From Glaciozyma antarctica PI12 (lineage: Eukaryota > Basidiomycota > Microbotryomycetes > Kriegeriales > Camptobasidiaceae), in assembly GCA_002917775.1 (NCBI GenBank), contig KZ627154.1, forward strand, positions 401,941 to 458,193: a stretch of 56,253 nucleotides of DNA. Direction: 5' to 3'. Below the pieces are notes generated by a model that saw only the letters and a list, made by a program, of their open reading frames with translations, did not search any database and was not told where the DNA came from. A program made the translations under genes and the position numbers. Position 1 is the stretch's first letter, and every line of letters starts with the position of its first letter. Shown piece by piece: positions 55,118 to 56,253 of the stretch.

Positions 55118-56253
55118 GCAGTAGTGGAGGTGGGAGGAGGATGCGAAATGAAGATGTGTATGATGCGTACGCTGGCGAGGGAGGGGGCGATGGGCTGCTG
55201 GGACGACTGCTGGGGGGTTGAACTGCTGGGACGACTTGCGGTGGGAGGAAGGGGTTGGTGCTGCTGCTGAGAGGGCTCTCGAGGTGCGTTGATCTGCTTG
55301 AATGCCGTCAGGTCGGACCCGTGGTTCGATAGGGATTTCGCACTTCCCTAACTCATCCCTTCGACAGCCCATTCCAGCCCCGTCTTTCAGCTTTCCGCGA
55401 TCGCTCCCTCGACTGCTCTGCTCAAGGACGCAGCCTACTCCTCCCAGCGACTCCTTCCCGCTCACACGAGCTCTCAGAATCCCCAACACTCTCTCTGTCC
55501 AAGCGACGTCTCCAGCCTCGCTGGCGGGTCCGCGTGCGGCTCAGGAGGGGGGAGAAGTGGGGAGTATTGGGAGGGGGTGTGGAAGTGAGGAATGCAATCG
55601 ATATGCGGCCAGCAGGATTGGGAGGAGAGAGAAGCTCGGTAACGAGATTTGGGGCGTCGCCTCGGGCCGTTGAGAAGGGAGATTGGAGATGAGATAGGCC
55701 AGGTGCGCGTCTTGAGGAGTGGTATTGGGACGTTTGCTGGGCGAGCAGATGGAGCGAGCGAGCTTGGTGCGAGTTGGTCAGTGGAGGGAAGCGCGAGAAG
55801 AGGTGGTGCTTGACGGCTCCTGGATCTGATCGGGGACGGATGGGTGTATTTCAAGGGACGAAGGAATGAGGACGGATTGAGCTTGCGGGCGACCTGTGGT
55901 TAGGGGAAGCGTCAGCGAAGGACCTTCGCAGATCGATGAGAATGCGCGCACCTTGAGCTTGCTGAGCGAGCTACGGGAAGCTGCGGTTGATCGAGGTTGA
56001 GTGGGGAGTAGGGAGTCGAGAGCGGGAGTGGGGAAGTGGCGGGTTGGTTGGGTTGGGTGAGGAATGAAGCTGGGCGAAAGAAGGCGATCTGTAGGCGTCC
56101 AAGTCCATCAGCGGTAGATCAAGTTGAATCGAAGACTCACCGCCAGGTAATAATTGCGCTCACGAACAGCCGACACCAGATCGCGAAATCCAGAAGGGAA
56201 CGAGCGACTCCGTACCCGCATCGATTNNATTNGNNTTNTTTTCCCNNAGACTT
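55118..56253. other. Contig end with a possible partial gene
   Basis: No recognisable gene lies here. The minus strand has two well-formed introns: one with gtgagt near 56142 and acceptor ctacag near 56091, another with gtgcgc near 55952 and acceptor cacag near 55896. They would join short exons starting MRVRSRSFPSGF at about 56223 and giving about 80 residues. A Gln/Pro/Ser-rich open stretch lies near 55100-55300, minus strand. The last 30 bases contain scattered N and look like low-quality contig end, so a gene here may be cut off. I do not recognise any domain. Confidence 0.3.

Overview
The window reads as nuclear DNA of a GC-rich basidiomycete, most likely a red yeast of the Pucciniomycotina (Rhodotorula/Rhodosporidium/Sporobolomyces type). 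The reasons are densely packed protein genes with many 50-60 bp introns (donors gtgcgt/gtgagt, branch points ctgac/ctaac, acceptor cag), strong C/G bias at third codon positions, and a conserved fungal gene set. No rRNA, tRNA, CRISPR array, virus-like element or transposon was recognised. The sequence has a 567-base N gap (37950-38516) and scattered Ns in the last 30 bases, which look like a contig end.

Left part (1-12.8 kb): about 1.4 kb without a recognisable gene, then three plus-strand genes: NOP9 (pre-rRNA processing), a hybrid histidine kinase and an AVT3/AVT4-like vacuolar amino-acid transporter. The last is convergent with a secreted heme-thiolate (family 2) peroxidase on the minus strand. 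Next part (13-23 kb): two decayed pieces of sugar transporters flank a Memo-family gene and a METTL21-type methyltransferase. A large GBD/FH3 (formin N-terminus-like) protein and VTC1 (polyphosphate synthesis) follow.

Middle (23-37 kb): a PAS-GATA transcription factor of white-collar-2 type, a phosphatidylserine decarboxylase with C2 domains and EF-hand (PSD2-like), divergent from farnesyl pyrophosphate synthase (ERG20), then a sugar-porter MFS transporter. Right part (37-56 kb): a phenol 2-monooxygenase-type flavoprotein, holding the N gap, with a Zn2Cys6 regulator directly upstream on the same strand. Then come an EF-hand mechanosensitive channel, OST1 (ribophorin I), SQS1 (G-patch activator of Prp43) and SMD3 (Sm-D3). 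The last 1.1 kb holds at most a fragmentary gene.

Most genes are housekeeping and unrelated to each other. The one plausible functional unit is the phenol hydroxylase with its adjacent regulator, possibly with the nearby transporter. Three genes have RNA-processing roles: NOP9, SQS1 and SMD3. Nop9 and Sqs1 both act in 40S biogenesis. The most striking sequence-level pattern is that four unrelated conserved genes (NOP9, PAS-GATA, the MscS channel, SQS1) each need one base skipped at a run of 5-6 G on the coding strand. The likeliest cause is systematic sequencing or assembly error, but the alternative is worth excluding. SMD3 appears to have its ATG start codon split by an intron. I did not find a clearly new biological system here.
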